Below are positions 51,291-60,514 of a DNA stretch of 64,000 nucleotides, in pieces. The number at the start of each line of letters is the position of its first letter. Positions within the stretch are counted from its first letter, which is position 1. The translations under genes and the position numbers were made by a program. The stretch covers positions 1 through 64,000 of the forward strand of contig CAYUCC010000023.1 of the NCBI GenBank assembly GCA_964443225.1, written 5' to 3'. Below the pieces are notes generated by a model that did no database searches, had not been told where the DNA came from, and saw only the letters and a program-made list of their open reading frames with translations. This stretch comes from SSC4 sp964443225 (lineage in GTDB: Bacteria > Chloroflexota > Anaerolineae > SSC4 > Amarolineaceae).

Positions 51291-52857
51291 CGACCTGCCT
51301 CACACTGGGATCGACCCCGAACAGCTTGCGCCGGATCCAGCGCAGCCGCTTGTGAAACGTTACCATGGTTACGATCGCCTCGAGCTCTTTTTGATCGAAT
51401 ACGCGGAACAACAGTACCGCCGCCAGGAACGACAACGTACCAAGAAGCGCCGCCAGAAAGACGTTGGCCGAGCGCAGCACGTAGAACGTGGCAGCCGTCA
51501 CCAGGCAGGCCGCGCCGATCTTGGCCAGCATCACCACGAGTTGGCGCCGGTTGAAATAGGGAATCATGGCCACGAAACTGACGCCAAACACAAACCCTTC
51601 GGCCAGCATGATGCCGTAAGCCACACCGAGCGCCTGGTAGGTCGGCATCAGCCACAGCCAGCTGGCCAATGCCCCAATCACAAACCCAATCGCCAGCCCC
51701 CAGGCCACGATCCACTGCCGGCCCACGGCGAGCAGCGACGCCTCGAAGTACTGGTTAGTAAAGGTCAGGACGATAATCCAGCCAAACACACCCAGCACCG
51801 TCGACGACTCGGCCAGGTCGCTGCCCAACAACAGGTGCGTGATCGGTTCGGCCAGGACGGTGATGATGACGGCCAGGAACAGGCTGAGGGTGATGAACAG
51901 CTTGAAACTGCGGTAGAGTGTGCTGCGAAAGCGGGTCATGTCCTGCTGAGCCTGCTCGGACATGACCGGCAGCAGCGCCCCCACCAGCGAAGCGGGCACG
52001 ATGCGCATCTGCTCCACCAGGCGCAGCGGACCATAGAGCAGTCCGGCGGCCAAATCACCACTGCCGGCCAGCTGGGCATTGAGTGTAATCGTCAACAGCA
52101 AGATACCGCCGCGCCAGATGAAACGTCGCAGCACGAGGTTGATCCCAACCGGGATCGATTCGCGCAGTAGATACCACATTTCGCGCCAGCTGCGGCTGAT
52201 GTGTTCCGCCAGAAACCGCGTCCGGCTGATGACCCAGGCGATGATCAGACGCACAAAGCTGGCAGCCGCGCGTGCCGCGAATAACCCTACCAGACCCAGG
52301 TCAAGATAGATCGCCACCAGGCACAGCACCAGGGTCAACGCCTGGCCGGCAACGATGACAATGGCCTGGTAACGCATCTGCTGAAAGCCGCGATAGACGG
52401 CCGTAAAGACTTCACCCAGGTTGAAGAAGACCTGGCATACAGCGAAAAAGAGAATCGCCAGCCACAGCTCCTGATCGGCGCCGGTAGCCATGCCGGCGGC
52501 AATCACCACCACGATCATCAGCAGCGACAGCAGCAGGCGCAGGGTCCATGTGCCATCGAGCGGCACGCTGGCGTTCTTTTTGTCGCGCGCAATCTCGCGC
52601 ACGAGCACGCGCGAGTTGCTGAACTCGGTAATCATGATGGCGAGTTCGATGAACGAGATCACATAAGCGTAGCGCCCGAAACCAGCCTGGCCGAGGTAGC
52701 GGGCCACCACTCCCAGCAGGAAGAACGCAATCACCGCCTCGATCACATAGGCAATGAACAAATAACCTGTGTTGACCGCAATCCGGCGCGGACGGGCTTC
52801 GGATTTGGGATTTTGGATTTTGGATTTTGGATTGTCTAAGTTATTTGGATCGTCCAT
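51283..52857 (-). CDS. Polysaccharide flippase (Wzx/MATE type)
   Basis: 524 residues with about 14 membrane helices and the polysaccharide-synthesis-protein pattern (VARYLGQAGFGRYAYVISFIELA; FNLGEVFTAVYRGFQQMRY). It moves lipid-linked glycan across the membrane. The first 20-odd residues (NPKSKIQNPKS) are encoded by a GGATTTT-type array that has become part of the gene. The ATG at 52857 shares one base with the upstream stop (TGATG). The C-terminal 100 residues are more variable, as usual in the family. Confidence 0.92.
   Translation of the reverse strand: MDDPNNLDNPKSKIQNPKSEARPRRIAVNTGYLFIAYVIEAVIAFFLLGVVARYLGQAGFGRYAYVISFIELAIMITEFSNSRVLVREIARDKKNASVPLDGTWTLRLLLSLLMIVVVIAAGMATGADQELWLAILFFAVCQVFFNLGEVFTAVYRGFQQMRYQAIVIVAGQALTLVLCLVAIYLDLGLVGLFAARAAASFVRLIIAWVISRTRFLAEHISRSWREMWYLLRESIPVGINLVLRRFIWRGGILLLTITLNAQLAGSGDLAAGLLYGPLRLVEQMRIVPASLVGALLPVMSEQAQQDMTRFRSTLYRSFKLFITLSLFLAVIITVLAEPITHLLLGSDLAESSTVLGVFGWIIVLTFTNQYFEASLLAVGRQWIVAWGLAIGFVIGALASWLWLMPTYQALGVAYGIMLAEGFVFGVSFVAMIPYFNRRQLVVMLAKIGAACLVTAATFYVLRSANVFLAALLGTLSFLAAVLLFRVFDQKELEAIVTMVTFHKRLRWIRRKLFGVDPSVRQVDV
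52801..52834 (-). repeat. GGATTTT array inside the flippase 5' end
   Basis: On the plus strand GGATTTT units repeat; on the coding (minus) strand they read as Asn-Pro-Lys-Ser-type codons at the very start of the flippase. The same unit forms the large palindromic array at 60983-61164. Confidence 0.85.
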
Positions 52858-54866
52858 CACGTTGTATAAGCCGGTATGACAATCGCCAGTAAGGCATAGA
52901 GATCGAGCAGCAGCAGTCCGCCCAGGTACCACGCCAGGCCGTGTCGCAGCTGCCAGTGTGCTGACCAAAAACGTAATCCCGCGATGCCCAGGAATACAAC
53001 CGGCACCAGAACCGGGTAGAAATAGCGCGCCTGCGGCTGCCATCCCCACACGACCAACGGCAGCAGTACGATCAGCGCGGCCAGTGCAATCGCCAGTGCC
53101 GCCCACCGCGCCACACGCACAACGAAACGCCTGGCCGCCTGCCCCGCCGGCGGCAGACGCCGATAGCGCAAAACCTGCCCCAGGATGCCCACCACCGCCA
53201 GGCCACTGGCTGCCCCCAACACGCCGTACACCGGCAGAGGCAGGGGCAGCTGGAGCCAGCCGAAATAGCCCCAGAAACCTGGGAAAAGCAGCGCCGCGTA
53301 GAGCAGGCGCCGGCACAGATCCGTGGTGCAGGACAGGCACAACGCACCGGCGCAGCGAGGTCCTACCGCCGGTTGTGCCTGTTGGGCAGCCATCCAGCTG
53401 ATACGCAGTGGACGCACCACGACGTATCGAACCTGATCCAGCCACGGCTGGGCGTCACGCAGCCAGGGCTGCACGTAGCGAACCCACAGCGGCCTCCACA
53501 AACGGCTGCCCCAGGTCGTTCCCCGCTCCAATCCCGGATTACGCAGCAGATTGCTCGTCATCGCGGTCCCCACCAGGGTCAGCGATGCGTCGTCCACTTC
53601 GATCATTCCCGTTTCGGCGGGCACCTCACCCACGCCCGGCGACACCAGCACACGCAGCTCGGTCGTGCCGGGCGCCACGGTATGCTGGACTTCCAGCCAC
53701 TGCCAGTCGCCCGTGCCGCGGCCATAGACGCGACCGAGCTGCTGGTCATCGCGCACCGCCAGGCGCAGCGTCTGGCCCGGTGCCGCCCGCACCCAGGCAC
53801 CAAAGCGCACCGTTTGGCCCTGAAGGGCCGGCAGCAGCTCCCAGTGCACGACCTGGTACAGGCGGCCAAATCCCTGGGAATCGGCATCGAACACCGGCAC
53901 ACCGTAATGGCCGCTGTGGGCGGCTGCCGGCGTACGGCCAACGCCCCACGGCTGATTGCGCCCTTCCCAACCCCACGGCAGCGGGCTGGGAATCAACGCC
54001 AGGAGCAGCAGGGTGAGACCAACCAGCACCACCACCAGCCGCCAACGCGTTCGCTGCCACACCTGCACCAGGTACCACGCCGCAGCCACGCCCGCCAGGG
54101 GAACCAGGACCACGCCAGTTTTTTTGACGAACAGCGCCACCAGGCTCGCCAACACAACGGCCAGGGCCAGGAGGCCGCGCGGCCGGCGAACCAGGCGCAC
54201 CAGCAGGGCAAACGTGGCCGCACCAACCAGGGTTACCAGGCTGTCGTTGTTAACGCCCGCACTTAAAAATGCCAGCATCGGCAGAGCGGCCATGGTCGCC
54301 GCCACTGCCACCACCGGCGTCCGGCGGTCTGGCCACAGCGGACGTACCGCCCACCAGGCGACCGGCACTGCCAGCACAAAAAACAACCCTGACACCAACC
54401 GCATCAGGTGGACCTGAGCAGAAAGTGGCAGGGGCAGGCCACAGATGAGGGCCGGCACGGTATAATAAAGCGGCGGCTCATCACCGCGTTGCCGTCCGGC
54501 GTTGCGCAAAAACGGATCGTCCGCAAAACCGTCGGGCAGCTGCGCTGGCAGTGGCTGCCCGACACGGGCCCAAAACTGATGCGCTGCCAGGGAACGCACA
54601 ATCGTTTGCTGCAGCGCTGGTTGGGCAGTCTCGGGCTGGATGCCGCGCATCTGTTGTGCCAACAGGCATGCATACTCGACGTGGGCCGGCTCATCAGGCA
54701 CCTGCCACAGCGGCACGACCACGTTGTAGGTCAGAACGTGCAGCGTGGCCCACACCATCAGCACCCCCAGCCACACCCGGCTCGAGCTCGATTTGCGCCT
54801 GCCCGCCTGCGCGTCTATCTCGGCTGCGGGCGACCCATCACGCTCAATGCGCAGGCGTGTGTGCAT
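52857..54866 (-). CDS. Large membrane glycosyltransferase (DUF2142/GT39-like) with carbohydrate-binding loop
   Basis: 669 residues. After a basic N-terminus there is a membrane helix (about 30-50), then the acceptor-type motif PDEPAHVEYACLLAQQM in the first periplasmic loop, as in DUF2142 and GT39-like transferases. About ten more helices follow. Between helices (about residues 310-465) lies a beta-rich domain with WELLPALQGQTVRFGAWVR and MIEVDDASLTL, like a carbohydrate-binding jelly roll. It probably adds or remodels sugars outside the membrane using a polyprenyl donor. It overlaps the Wzz-like stop by 23 bp; no strong ribosome binding site is visible. Confidence 0.75.
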   Translation of the reverse strand: MHTRLRIERDGSPAAEIDAQAGRRKSSSSRVWLGVLMVWATLHVLTYNVVVPLWQVPDEPAHVEYACLLAQQMRGIQPETAQPALQQTIVRSLAAHQFWARVGQPLPAQLPDGFADDPFLRNAGRQRGDEPPLYYTVPALICGLPLPLSAQVHLMRLVSGLFFVLAVPVAWWAVRPLWPDRRTPVVAVAATMAALPMLAFLSAGVNNDSLVTLVGAATFALLVRLVRRPRGLLALAVVLASLVALFVKKTGVVLVPLAGVAAAWYLVQVWQRTRWRLVVVLVGLTLLLLALIPSPLPWGWEGRNQPWGVGRTPAAAHSGHYGVPVFDADSQGFGRLYQVVHWELLPALQGQTVRFGAWVRAAPGQTLRLAVRDDQQLGRVYGRGTGDWQWLEVQHTVAPGTTELRVLVSPGVGEVPAETGMIEVDDASLTLVGTAMTSNLLRNPGLERGTTWGSRLWRPLWVRYVQPWLRDAQPWLDQVRYVVVRPLRISWMAAQQAQPAVGPRCAGALCLSCTTDLCRRLLYAALLFPGFWGYFGWLQLPLPLPVYGVLGAASGLAVVGILGQVLRYRRLPPAGQAARRFVVRVARWAALAIALAALIVLLPLVVWGWQPQARYFYPVLVPVVFLGIAGLRFWSAHWQLRHGLAWYLGGLLLLDLYALLAIVIPAYTT

Positions 54867-56043
54867 TGGCCAGCTTGGGGCGCCGCGCAATAAAACGGTC
54901 CCACAGCAGGGCCAGACCAACGCCGACCACCAGGCCGCCCAGTGCTGCCACCGCCAGGCGCAAGGCCAGCGGCCACGCCGTCGACTGGTGCGGATTTTGG
55001 GCAGATTCCAGGATTTCGATGCCAATGGGATCGATTGCCTGCTGGTAAACCACCTCGTTGAGTTTGCGCTGTACTGCCTGATAGGCCTCGCTCGTCAGGT
55101 TGCGCTGCTGTTCGAGTTGAAACAGCTGCGCATCTTCGGCGGCCAGCTGGGTCTGCAAGCGGTTCACGTCACCATTCAACCAGTCGATCGACTCCTGGAC
55201 ACCGGCCGCCTCAGCCTCGAGCAGGCCCACCCACGCAGCCAGATCGTCCGTCGGTGGGCGACCTTCCGGCTGCAGCGCGGGGCGCGTGAACAGCACACCC
55301 GTATCGAGCAGATCCCAGGCCACCAGCTGGGCCGCGCGACCGTTCGCCTGCACATCGCGGACCTGGCTCAACACACGGTTCAACACATCGTGCGCCAGAC
55401 GATAATCGGCCAGCAGGGTGGCTTTGCTGTCCAATTCTTTCTGCGTCGGTTCCAATGGGTTATCGCCCCGCATGTTTGCGATACCAAGCGCCAACCCAGT
55501 TTCGGCCTTGAACTGCTCCAGGGCCGCAATGGCGTTCTGTTGTTCGGTGTCAAACGCCTGCTGCGGGCCTGCCGTCTGCTCATCGACGAGGGCCGTGCCA
55601 TAGGTCTCGGCCACCTGCAGCTGCAGGGCTTCGCTCCAGGCGTTGGCCAGGTCGGCCGCCGCTTCTGGTGTGGGACCAGAGGCCTCGAGCACGATACTGT
55701 CACCGCCGGCCGCACGCAGTGTTACCCTGCGCAGCAGGTTGTCCGGGTTGTTCAACGACAGGCTCTCCGCCACACGCTGGGCCACGCGGCGTGTCTGGCC
55801 CAGGAGCATAAAATCGCGCCGCCAGTCGCGTCGTGCATCGACGATTGGCTGCACGCTGGGATCGAAGCGCCATTGGTACTGGGGGGCGCGTACCAACAGG
55901 AGAGACTGGGCCTGGTATTCAGGAGTTTGCAGCAGGCTGAGGAGGAGCGCGGCTCCCATGGCAAAAACGACGGTGAATAGAATCAGCAGCCAGTACCGGC
56001 GCAGCGTCTGCAAAAACGCCGACACATTCAATTCGTCAGTCAT
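54844..56043 (-). CDS. Wzz-like chain-length determinant protein
   Basis: 399 residues. Two membrane helices, near 20-42 and 355-380, bracket a large extracytoplasmic part with coiled-coil helices (RNLTSEAYQAVQRKLNEVV), the standard Wzz topology; there is no kinase domain at the C-terminus. It should set the length of the polysaccharide made by the Wzy-like polymerase. ATG 56043 has AGGTG upstream. Wzz, flippase, polymerase and initiating transferase together make a Wzx/Wzy-type pathway. Confidence 0.88.
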   Translation of the reverse strand: MTDELNVSAFLQTLRRYWLLILFTVVFAMGAALLLSLLQTPEYQAQSLLLVRAPQYQWRFDPSVQPIVDARRDWRRDFMLLGQTRRVAQRVAESLSLNNPDNLLRRVTLRAAGGDSIVLEASGPTPEAAADLANAWSEALQLQVAETYGTALVDEQTAGPQQAFDTEQQNAIAALEQFKAETGLALGIANMRGDNPLEPTQKELDSKATLLADYRLAHDVLNRVLSQVRDVQANGRAAQLVAWDLLDTGVLFTRPALQPEGRPPTDDLAAWVGLLEAEAAGVQESIDWLNGDVNRLQTQLAAEDAQLFQLEQQRNLTSEAYQAVQRKLNEVVYQQAIDPIGIEILESAQNPHQSTAWPLALRLAVAALGGLVVGVGLALLWDRFIARRPKLANAHTPAH

Positions 56044-56296
56044 ACCCACACCTGATTAGGACAACCGGCTGGTGCACGTTTCTCTCATGCAGCAGCCAGT
56101 CGCCGGCGTTACGGTTGGTCGGCCAGTGCCGGCACAGGGTCGATGTTCGACACGATCGCAGGAATAGGGCGACCTGACCGAAAATGTGTCCTGCGCCGGC
56201 ACCTGGATGCACACCAGCAGTCCCTTCTCCGCCTTTGCCGTAGGAGAGTAGTTGATTGCATCTGCTTTGCCGGCGGCACCAGGCGGATTATAGCAT

Positions 56297-57538
56297 TCAA
56301 TCAGGTTTTGGGGTAATTTGCGTGTAAGCAGCCTCGATGGCGGCCGCGGCGTGGTCCCATGTGTAGCTGGCCACGACGCGCCGGCGCAGGGCTGCTCCGG
56401 CATGCTGGGCGCGTGTGCAGTCTGCCAGCAGGCAGGCCAGCGCACCCGCCAGCCCGTCCACGTCACCCGTGGGCGCATACACGCCAAGCTCACCCAGGAT
56501 TTCGCGGTGCACCGGCGTGTCGAACGCGGCCACGGGCAAACCAGCCGCCATGTAGGCCAGCAGTTTGCCGCTGCCTTCCGTGGCCGAGATTTTGGGTGCC
56601 ACCGCGACCTGTCCCAACGCCAGGTAGAGGGGCGCCAGGGAAAAGGGGACCGCACCGGTAAAGAGGGTGTCACGCGCCAGGCCCAGGGCCTGCGCCTGGG
56701 CACGATAGTGGTCCACGTGCGGGAATCCCATGATCAGAAAAAACGGCCGCGTCCCGCCGCTGGTTTTCGCCAGCAGTCGCTGCGCGGCCCGCAGCAGCAG
56801 ATCGATACCCTGGTAGGGTGCCAGAAGCCCCAGGTAAACCACAAGGGGACGGTCCGGCGGCAGGCCGAGCCGGTGTCGCAGGGCATCCAGGCGATCCGGG
56901 GGCCACGTACCGGCGGGCCGAAACTGCTGGGGATCGATGCTGTCAGCCAGGTGGTGGACGCGTGCCGCCGGTACCCGGAAGTGCGTTCGGAGCAGGTCGA
57001 CGGCGTGCTGCGAACTGGCCAGAATCGCCTGAGGCTGGTGATCGATCCAGGTTTCGAGACGCTGCCAGACCGGCAGGAAGGGCGAGTGGGCGCCGAGGAA
57101 TCGATGATCGAGCATTTCGCTCACCAGGCTGCCCTGGAAATCGAAAACCAGCGGCAGCGACCGCAGGCGAGGCAGTACGGCGCCTAACAGCGCACCCTCG
57201 TGCAAATAGGCATGGACCAGATCGGGGTGCCAGCGTCGTGCCGCCCGCCACACCACCGGGGCCAGCAGGCTGTCCAATAAAAACTTGCGCCACGACGAAC
57301 CGACCGGCATCTCGCGGTCGCGACCCCACACCGGTGGACGAACCGTGACGATACCTGGCACATCACGGCCACCCGGGTACGTTACCAGCAATACCTGGTG
57401 ACCGCGCGCCTGCAGCGCCAGGGCATGGCCCTGGATCCGGACGTGACAGCCGTAATCGGCAAAAAAGCCGGTTGGCGCAATCATGAGGATACGCCGTGTC
57501 CGCAGACCGCCGGCGATATTGGAAGATGGTCCGCTCAA
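56297..57538 (-). CDS. Glycosyltransferase family 4
   Basis: 413 residues: N-terminal ILMIAPTGFFADYGCHVRIQ, SLVSEMLDHRFLG and a C-terminal donor site with LVVYLGLLAPYQGIDLLLRA and KISATEGSGKLLAYMAAG. A GT-B enzyme using a nucleotide sugar. The frame begins at TTG 57538, 12 bp after the upstream GT2 stop, with a weak ribosome binding site; an ATG at 57484 is an alternative. It is 253 bp from the Wzz-like gene, a gap containing no gene that I can support. Confidence 0.88.
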   Translation of the reverse strand: MSGPSSNIAGGLRTRRILMIAPTGFFADYGCHVRIQGHALALQARGHQVLLVTYPGGRDVPGIVTVRPPVWGRDREMPVGSSWRKFLLDSLLAPVVWRAARRWHPDLVHAYLHEGALLGAVLPRLRSLPLVFDFQGSLVSEMLDHRFLGAHSPFLPVWQRLETWIDHQPQAILASSQHAVDLLRTHFRVPAARVHHLADSIDPQQFRPAGTWPPDRLDALRHRLGLPPDRPLVVYLGLLAPYQGIDLLLRAAQRLLAKTSGGTRPFFLIMGFPHVDHYRAQAQALGLARDTLFTGAVPFSLAPLYLALGQVAVAPKISATEGSGKLLAYMAAGLPVAAFDTPVHREILGELGVYAPTGDVDGLAGALACLLADCTRAQHAGAALRRRVVASYTWDHAAAAIEAAYTQITPKPD

Positions 57539-57550
57539 CGCCCGATGCGA

Positions 57551-58255
57551 TCAAGCCGGCTCGCGCCACAGCTGGGTGCGAAAGCGCCAAAGCTCTCGGA
57601 ACGCACGCAGAATCACCTGTGGTTTGGCGCCGGTGGGGCTGCCCGCCGTGCGCGGCAGGTGGCTGACCGGTACTTCTTCGATCGAAAAACCGGCCCGTTT
57701 GGTGCGCACCAGGAATTCGGCACTGAAGGTCGCCCCGCGCGACTGAATGTGCGGCCCGACCGCAGCGATCACCTCCCGCCGAAACAGCTTGAACGCACAG
57801 TCGATGTCACGTGCCGTGTAACCAAACAACACGGTCACCAGGCCGCTCCACCCCTTACCAAACAGGACGCGCAGGGGTGGATCGCGGCGCGGCGCCCGGT
57901 AACCGACCACCATGTCGGCGGTGGCGATGTGGGGCAGCAGGCGATCGATCTCTTCCAGGCGAAACTGGCGGTCCGAATCGGTGAAGAAGATCAGGTCTTT
58001 GCTGGCATTCGTGATGGCGGTGTAGACCGCCGCACCATACCCCTGGTTGACCGGATGGTCGATGGGGCGCAGCTGCGGGACCTGCTGCGCCAGTTCACGC
58101 AGTACGGCACCGGTTCGATCTTTGCTGCCGTCATTGGTCACCACAATCTCGAAATCGCTCGTGCGTGCCTGCATCACATCCACCACGTCTTTGATCATGC
58201 CGGGCAGGTTTGGCTCTTCGTTATAGGCAGGCATGCACACAGAAATACTTGGCAC
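57551..58255 (-). CDS. Glycosyltransferase family 2 (dolichol-phosphate-mannose-synthase-like)
   Basis: 234 residues, soluble GT-A enzyme: ISVCMPAYNEEPNL, VTNDGSKDRTG, HPVNQGYGAAV, FTDSDRQF and DIDCAFKLFRRE. It resembles the polyprenyl-phosphate glycosyltransferase group, which would supply a lipid-linked donor for the large membrane glycosyltransferase in the locus. GTG 58255 gives the proper N-terminus. It starts 6 bp after the prephenate dehydrogenase-like stop. Confidence 0.92.
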   Translation of the reverse strand: MPSISVCMPAYNEEPNLPGMIKDVVDVMQARTSDFEIVVTNDGSKDRTGAVLRELAQQVPQLRPIDHPVNQGYGAAVYTAITNASKDLIFFTDSDRQFRLEEIDRLLPHIATADMVVGYRAPRRDPPLRVLFGKGWSGLVTVLFGYTARDIDCAFKLFRREVIAAVGPHIQSRGATFSAEFLVRTKRAGFSIEEVPVSHLPRTAGSPTGAKPQVILRAFRELWRFRTQLWREPA

Positions 58256-58261
58256 AGAATT

Positions 58262-59269
58262 TTACCCTTTTTGGTCCGGTTTGGGCGATCGGCGGCGGAT
58301 TCCGAACAGCCGCTGTACGTTGCTCGGCGGCGCTTCGTGCAGTGGCAGTGCCTCCGAAAAGCCCTGGCTGCGTTCCACCAGCCACTCGGCGCGGGCCTCC
58401 AGGGCCTGGCCAAACAGGTCCGACAGCGCAGCCTGATCGTTGGCGAGCAGATGGGCACGCCAGGCAGCCAGCTGCGCCGTGTAGGTGTCGAGCCAACGCA
58501 CGATGTTGCCCGCGTTGGCCGCCGTGGCACCGGTTAAAACATCGGCACCACCGGAACCAAGCTGGGTCGCGGCGTCGAATGTGCCCCCCGCCAGGCGGCG
58601 TACCTCGCGCCAGGTTCCCTCCTGGCCGGCAGTGTTCAGCAGCGCCGCCGCCAGCAGCAGGGGCAGGTTGGTCGTGACGGCCACCAGGCCATCGTGCTCG
58701 GCTGGATCGAGAAAGAGCGGCTGGGCCTGGATCGACTCCACCATGTCGACGACCACCTGCACCGCTTCGGGTGACGTCTGCGGCAGGGCAACGATGCCGT
58801 ACATGGCGTGCTGAAACAACGATGGAGACGCTGCACGTTGGCCGCCTGTTCCCGCCTGCACGATCGGATCGCCGCCGACAAAATGGACGTGACCCGGCAG
58901 GAGCTCGGCAGCCCACTGCATCACCGCCCCCTTGGTGCTGGCCGTATCGGTGACAACGCAGCCCGGCTTGAGCACCGGGCCGATTGCCTCGAACAGGCCA
59001 CGCATGGCAGCCAGCGGTACAGCCAGCACCACCAGGTCGGCTTTTTCGACGGCACGGATCAGATGCCATTCGGTGCGGTCCACCGCCCTGGCCTTGAGCG
59101 CAAAGCTGCTGGCGTCCGGTTCCTTGTCATGTCCTACGATGCGCAGATTGAGCGTCCCGCTGGCTTTCAGGGCCAGACCGAGCGCCGTGCCAATCAGACC
59201 CAGGCCGACGATCGTGACCTGTGCGCTGGCCTGGTCGGAGGGGGCGGTTTGGCGACCCAATGGTGTCAT
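58262..59269 (-). CDS. Prephenate dehydrogenase-like protein
   Basis: 335 residues with an NAD(P)-binding Rossmann domain (VTIVGLGLIGTALG at 17-31) and a helical C-terminal domain typical of TyrA. The motif DTASTKGAV is present, but the usual HP of the GGHPM-type motif is DP here (VGGDPIVQAGTG), losing the histidine expected in the active site of the family. It may act on another substrate. It overlaps the HD-domain gene by 4 bp and leads directly into the GT2 gene. The name TyrA is not applied because of the changed motif. Confidence 0.75.
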   Translation of the reverse strand: MTPLGRQTAPSDQASAQVTIVGLGLIGTALGLALKASGTLNLRIVGHDKEPDASSFALKARAVDRTEWHLIRAVEKADLVVLAVPLAAMRGLFEAIGPVLKPGCVVTDTASTKGAVMQWAAELLPGHVHFVGGDPIVQAGTGGQRAASPSLFQHAMYGIVALPQTSPEAVQVVVDMVESIQAQPLFLDPAEHDGLVAVTTNLPLLLAAALLNTAGQEGTWREVRRLAGGTFDAATQLGSGGADVLTGATAANAGNIVRWLDTYTAQLAAWRAHLLANDQAALSDLFGQALEARAEWLVERSQGFSEALPLHEAPPSNVQRLFGIRRRSPKPDQKG

Positions 59270-59805
59270 AGTTCGTCATCTACTTTCTGCAGTGCCGCCA
59301 ACAGCGCCTGGTCTGCACTCTGCGGCGCCGTAATCGGTGTTTGATGGTGCGCAATCAGCCAGGCTGTGCGCGACGAACAGCCGGCGGCCAAGGCCTGCTG
59401 TGCGCCCAGGGTCGGATGATGGACCGACACGTAGAACGGGTAGCGCAGGCTGCGGGTCGGGACGGGCCGCGCCAGCCGTGCCAGGACCCGCTGTCCGGGT
59501 GCGTTCGATTTCAACAGTACCAGCGCCACGCGGTGCCAGAGGTGAATGTGTCCCGCCTTGGCCACGTCGTGCAGCAGCGCGGCGGCCAGCAGGTCCGGAT
59601 CGGCGTAACCCTGCTGACGGAGGGCGGCACAGACGTCGAGGCTGTGCCGTTGATCCGCCACCGGCATCCGGCAAAACAGCGCCAGCCCAGCGGCCGGCAG
59701 CACACCGTGCAGCGCCGCGACCTCGGCGGGCGTCACGTGGGCGTGCAGCGCAGCCAAAAACTGCTGCACGCGGTAGCGCACACGTCGCAGCCATTCGATC
59801 ACCAT
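59266..59805 (-). CDS. HD-domain phosphohydrolase
   Basis: 179 residues with HD-superfamily metal residues: RHSLDVCAAL, AALLHDVAKAG (the HD pair) and, further on, VHHPTLGAQQAL and HHQTP. It would hydrolyse phosphomonoester or nucleotide substrates in the cytosol. ATG 59805 lies 9 bp after the M50 protease stop, and its stop overlaps the next start (ATGA). Confidence 0.85.
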   Translation of the reverse strand: MVIEWLRRVRYRVQQFLAALHAHVTPAEVAALHGVLPAAGLALFCRMPVADQRHSLDVCAALRQQGYADPDLLAAALLHDVAKAGHIHLWHRVALVLLKSNAPGQRVLARLARPVPTRSLRYPFYVSVHHPTLGAQQALAAGCSSRTAWLIAHHQTPITAPQSADQALLAALQKVDDEL

Positions 59806-59814
59806 GCCCGCAAA

Positions 59815-60504
59815 TCAGAACCCAAGCAAAAACTGCGAGATCGTTTCGATCGGCGGGTAGATCACGCTGCCCAACAGATTGCCCGGCAGGAAAATGAGGG
59901 CCAGCAGCAGGAGCGACCCGTAGGGTGCAATTCGCAGCAGCGACTGCCGCATTTCAACCGGCAGCAGGTTGGCCAGGATGTTGAAGCCGTCGAGCGGCGG
60001 AATCGGCAGCAGATTGAAAACGAACAACAACACGTTGATGTAGACGAAGTTCGCCGCAATGATCCAGACCGTGCGATTGTCGATGGGCAGAAACTGCAGG
60101 ATGAGACCAGCGACGGCCGCCAAGGCCAGGTTGGACAGCGGACCCGCCACCGACACCAGGATCGATCCAACCTGCTGGTTGCCACGCAGCCGGCCCGGAT
60201 TGACCGGGGTCGTGGCCCAGCCAAACCCAAACAACAGCATCATGGCACTGCCCACCGGGTCGAGGTGGCGCACCGGGTTGAGCGTAATTCGCCCGTAGTA
60301 GCGCGGTGTCGGATCACCCAAACGATCGGCGACCACGGCGTGGGCCAATTCGTGCACCGGAAACGAAATCAGCAGCACCATCACGCGCGCGATCATTTCG
60401 TCCGTCGAGACGTAGTCGCTGAACAGCAGCACCGCCAACAACCCAATGATGACAGCCGCCGAAAGTACCTTTTGCTGAGTCGATAGATTTGCCCAATTGA
60501 TCAT
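59815..60504 (-). CDS. Site-2-type membrane metalloprotease (M50)
   Basis: 229 residues with four or five membrane helices. Zinc motif H51-E52-L-A-H55 in FPVHELAHAVV and the third ligand in LLPIPPLDGFNIL (about 170). Family members cut membrane-embedded segments of other proteins, often regulators, inside the membrane. No PDZ domain is present, so it belongs to the small group. It sits between the Fn3-like lipoprotein and the HD gene, all in the same direction. The substrate is unknown. Confidence 0.92.
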   Translation of the reverse strand: MINWANLSTQQKVLSAAVIIGLLAVLLFSDYVSTDEMIARVMVLLISFPVHELAHAVVADRLGDPTPRYYGRITLNPVRHLDPVGSAMMLLFGFGWATTPVNPGRLRGNQQVGSILVSVAGPLSNLALAAVAGLILQFLPIDNRTVWIIAANFVYINVLLFVFNLLPIPPLDGFNILANLLPVEMRQSLLRIAPYGSLLLLALIFLPGNLLGSVIYPPIETISQFLLGF

Positions 60505-60514
60505 GATGCTCTCT

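Noticed and set aside
56056..56703. A 215-codon minus-strand frame over the end of the GT4 gene
   Set aside because: It is out of frame with the glycosyltransferase at 56297-57538, which has clear motifs; the part beyond 56296 shows no domain.
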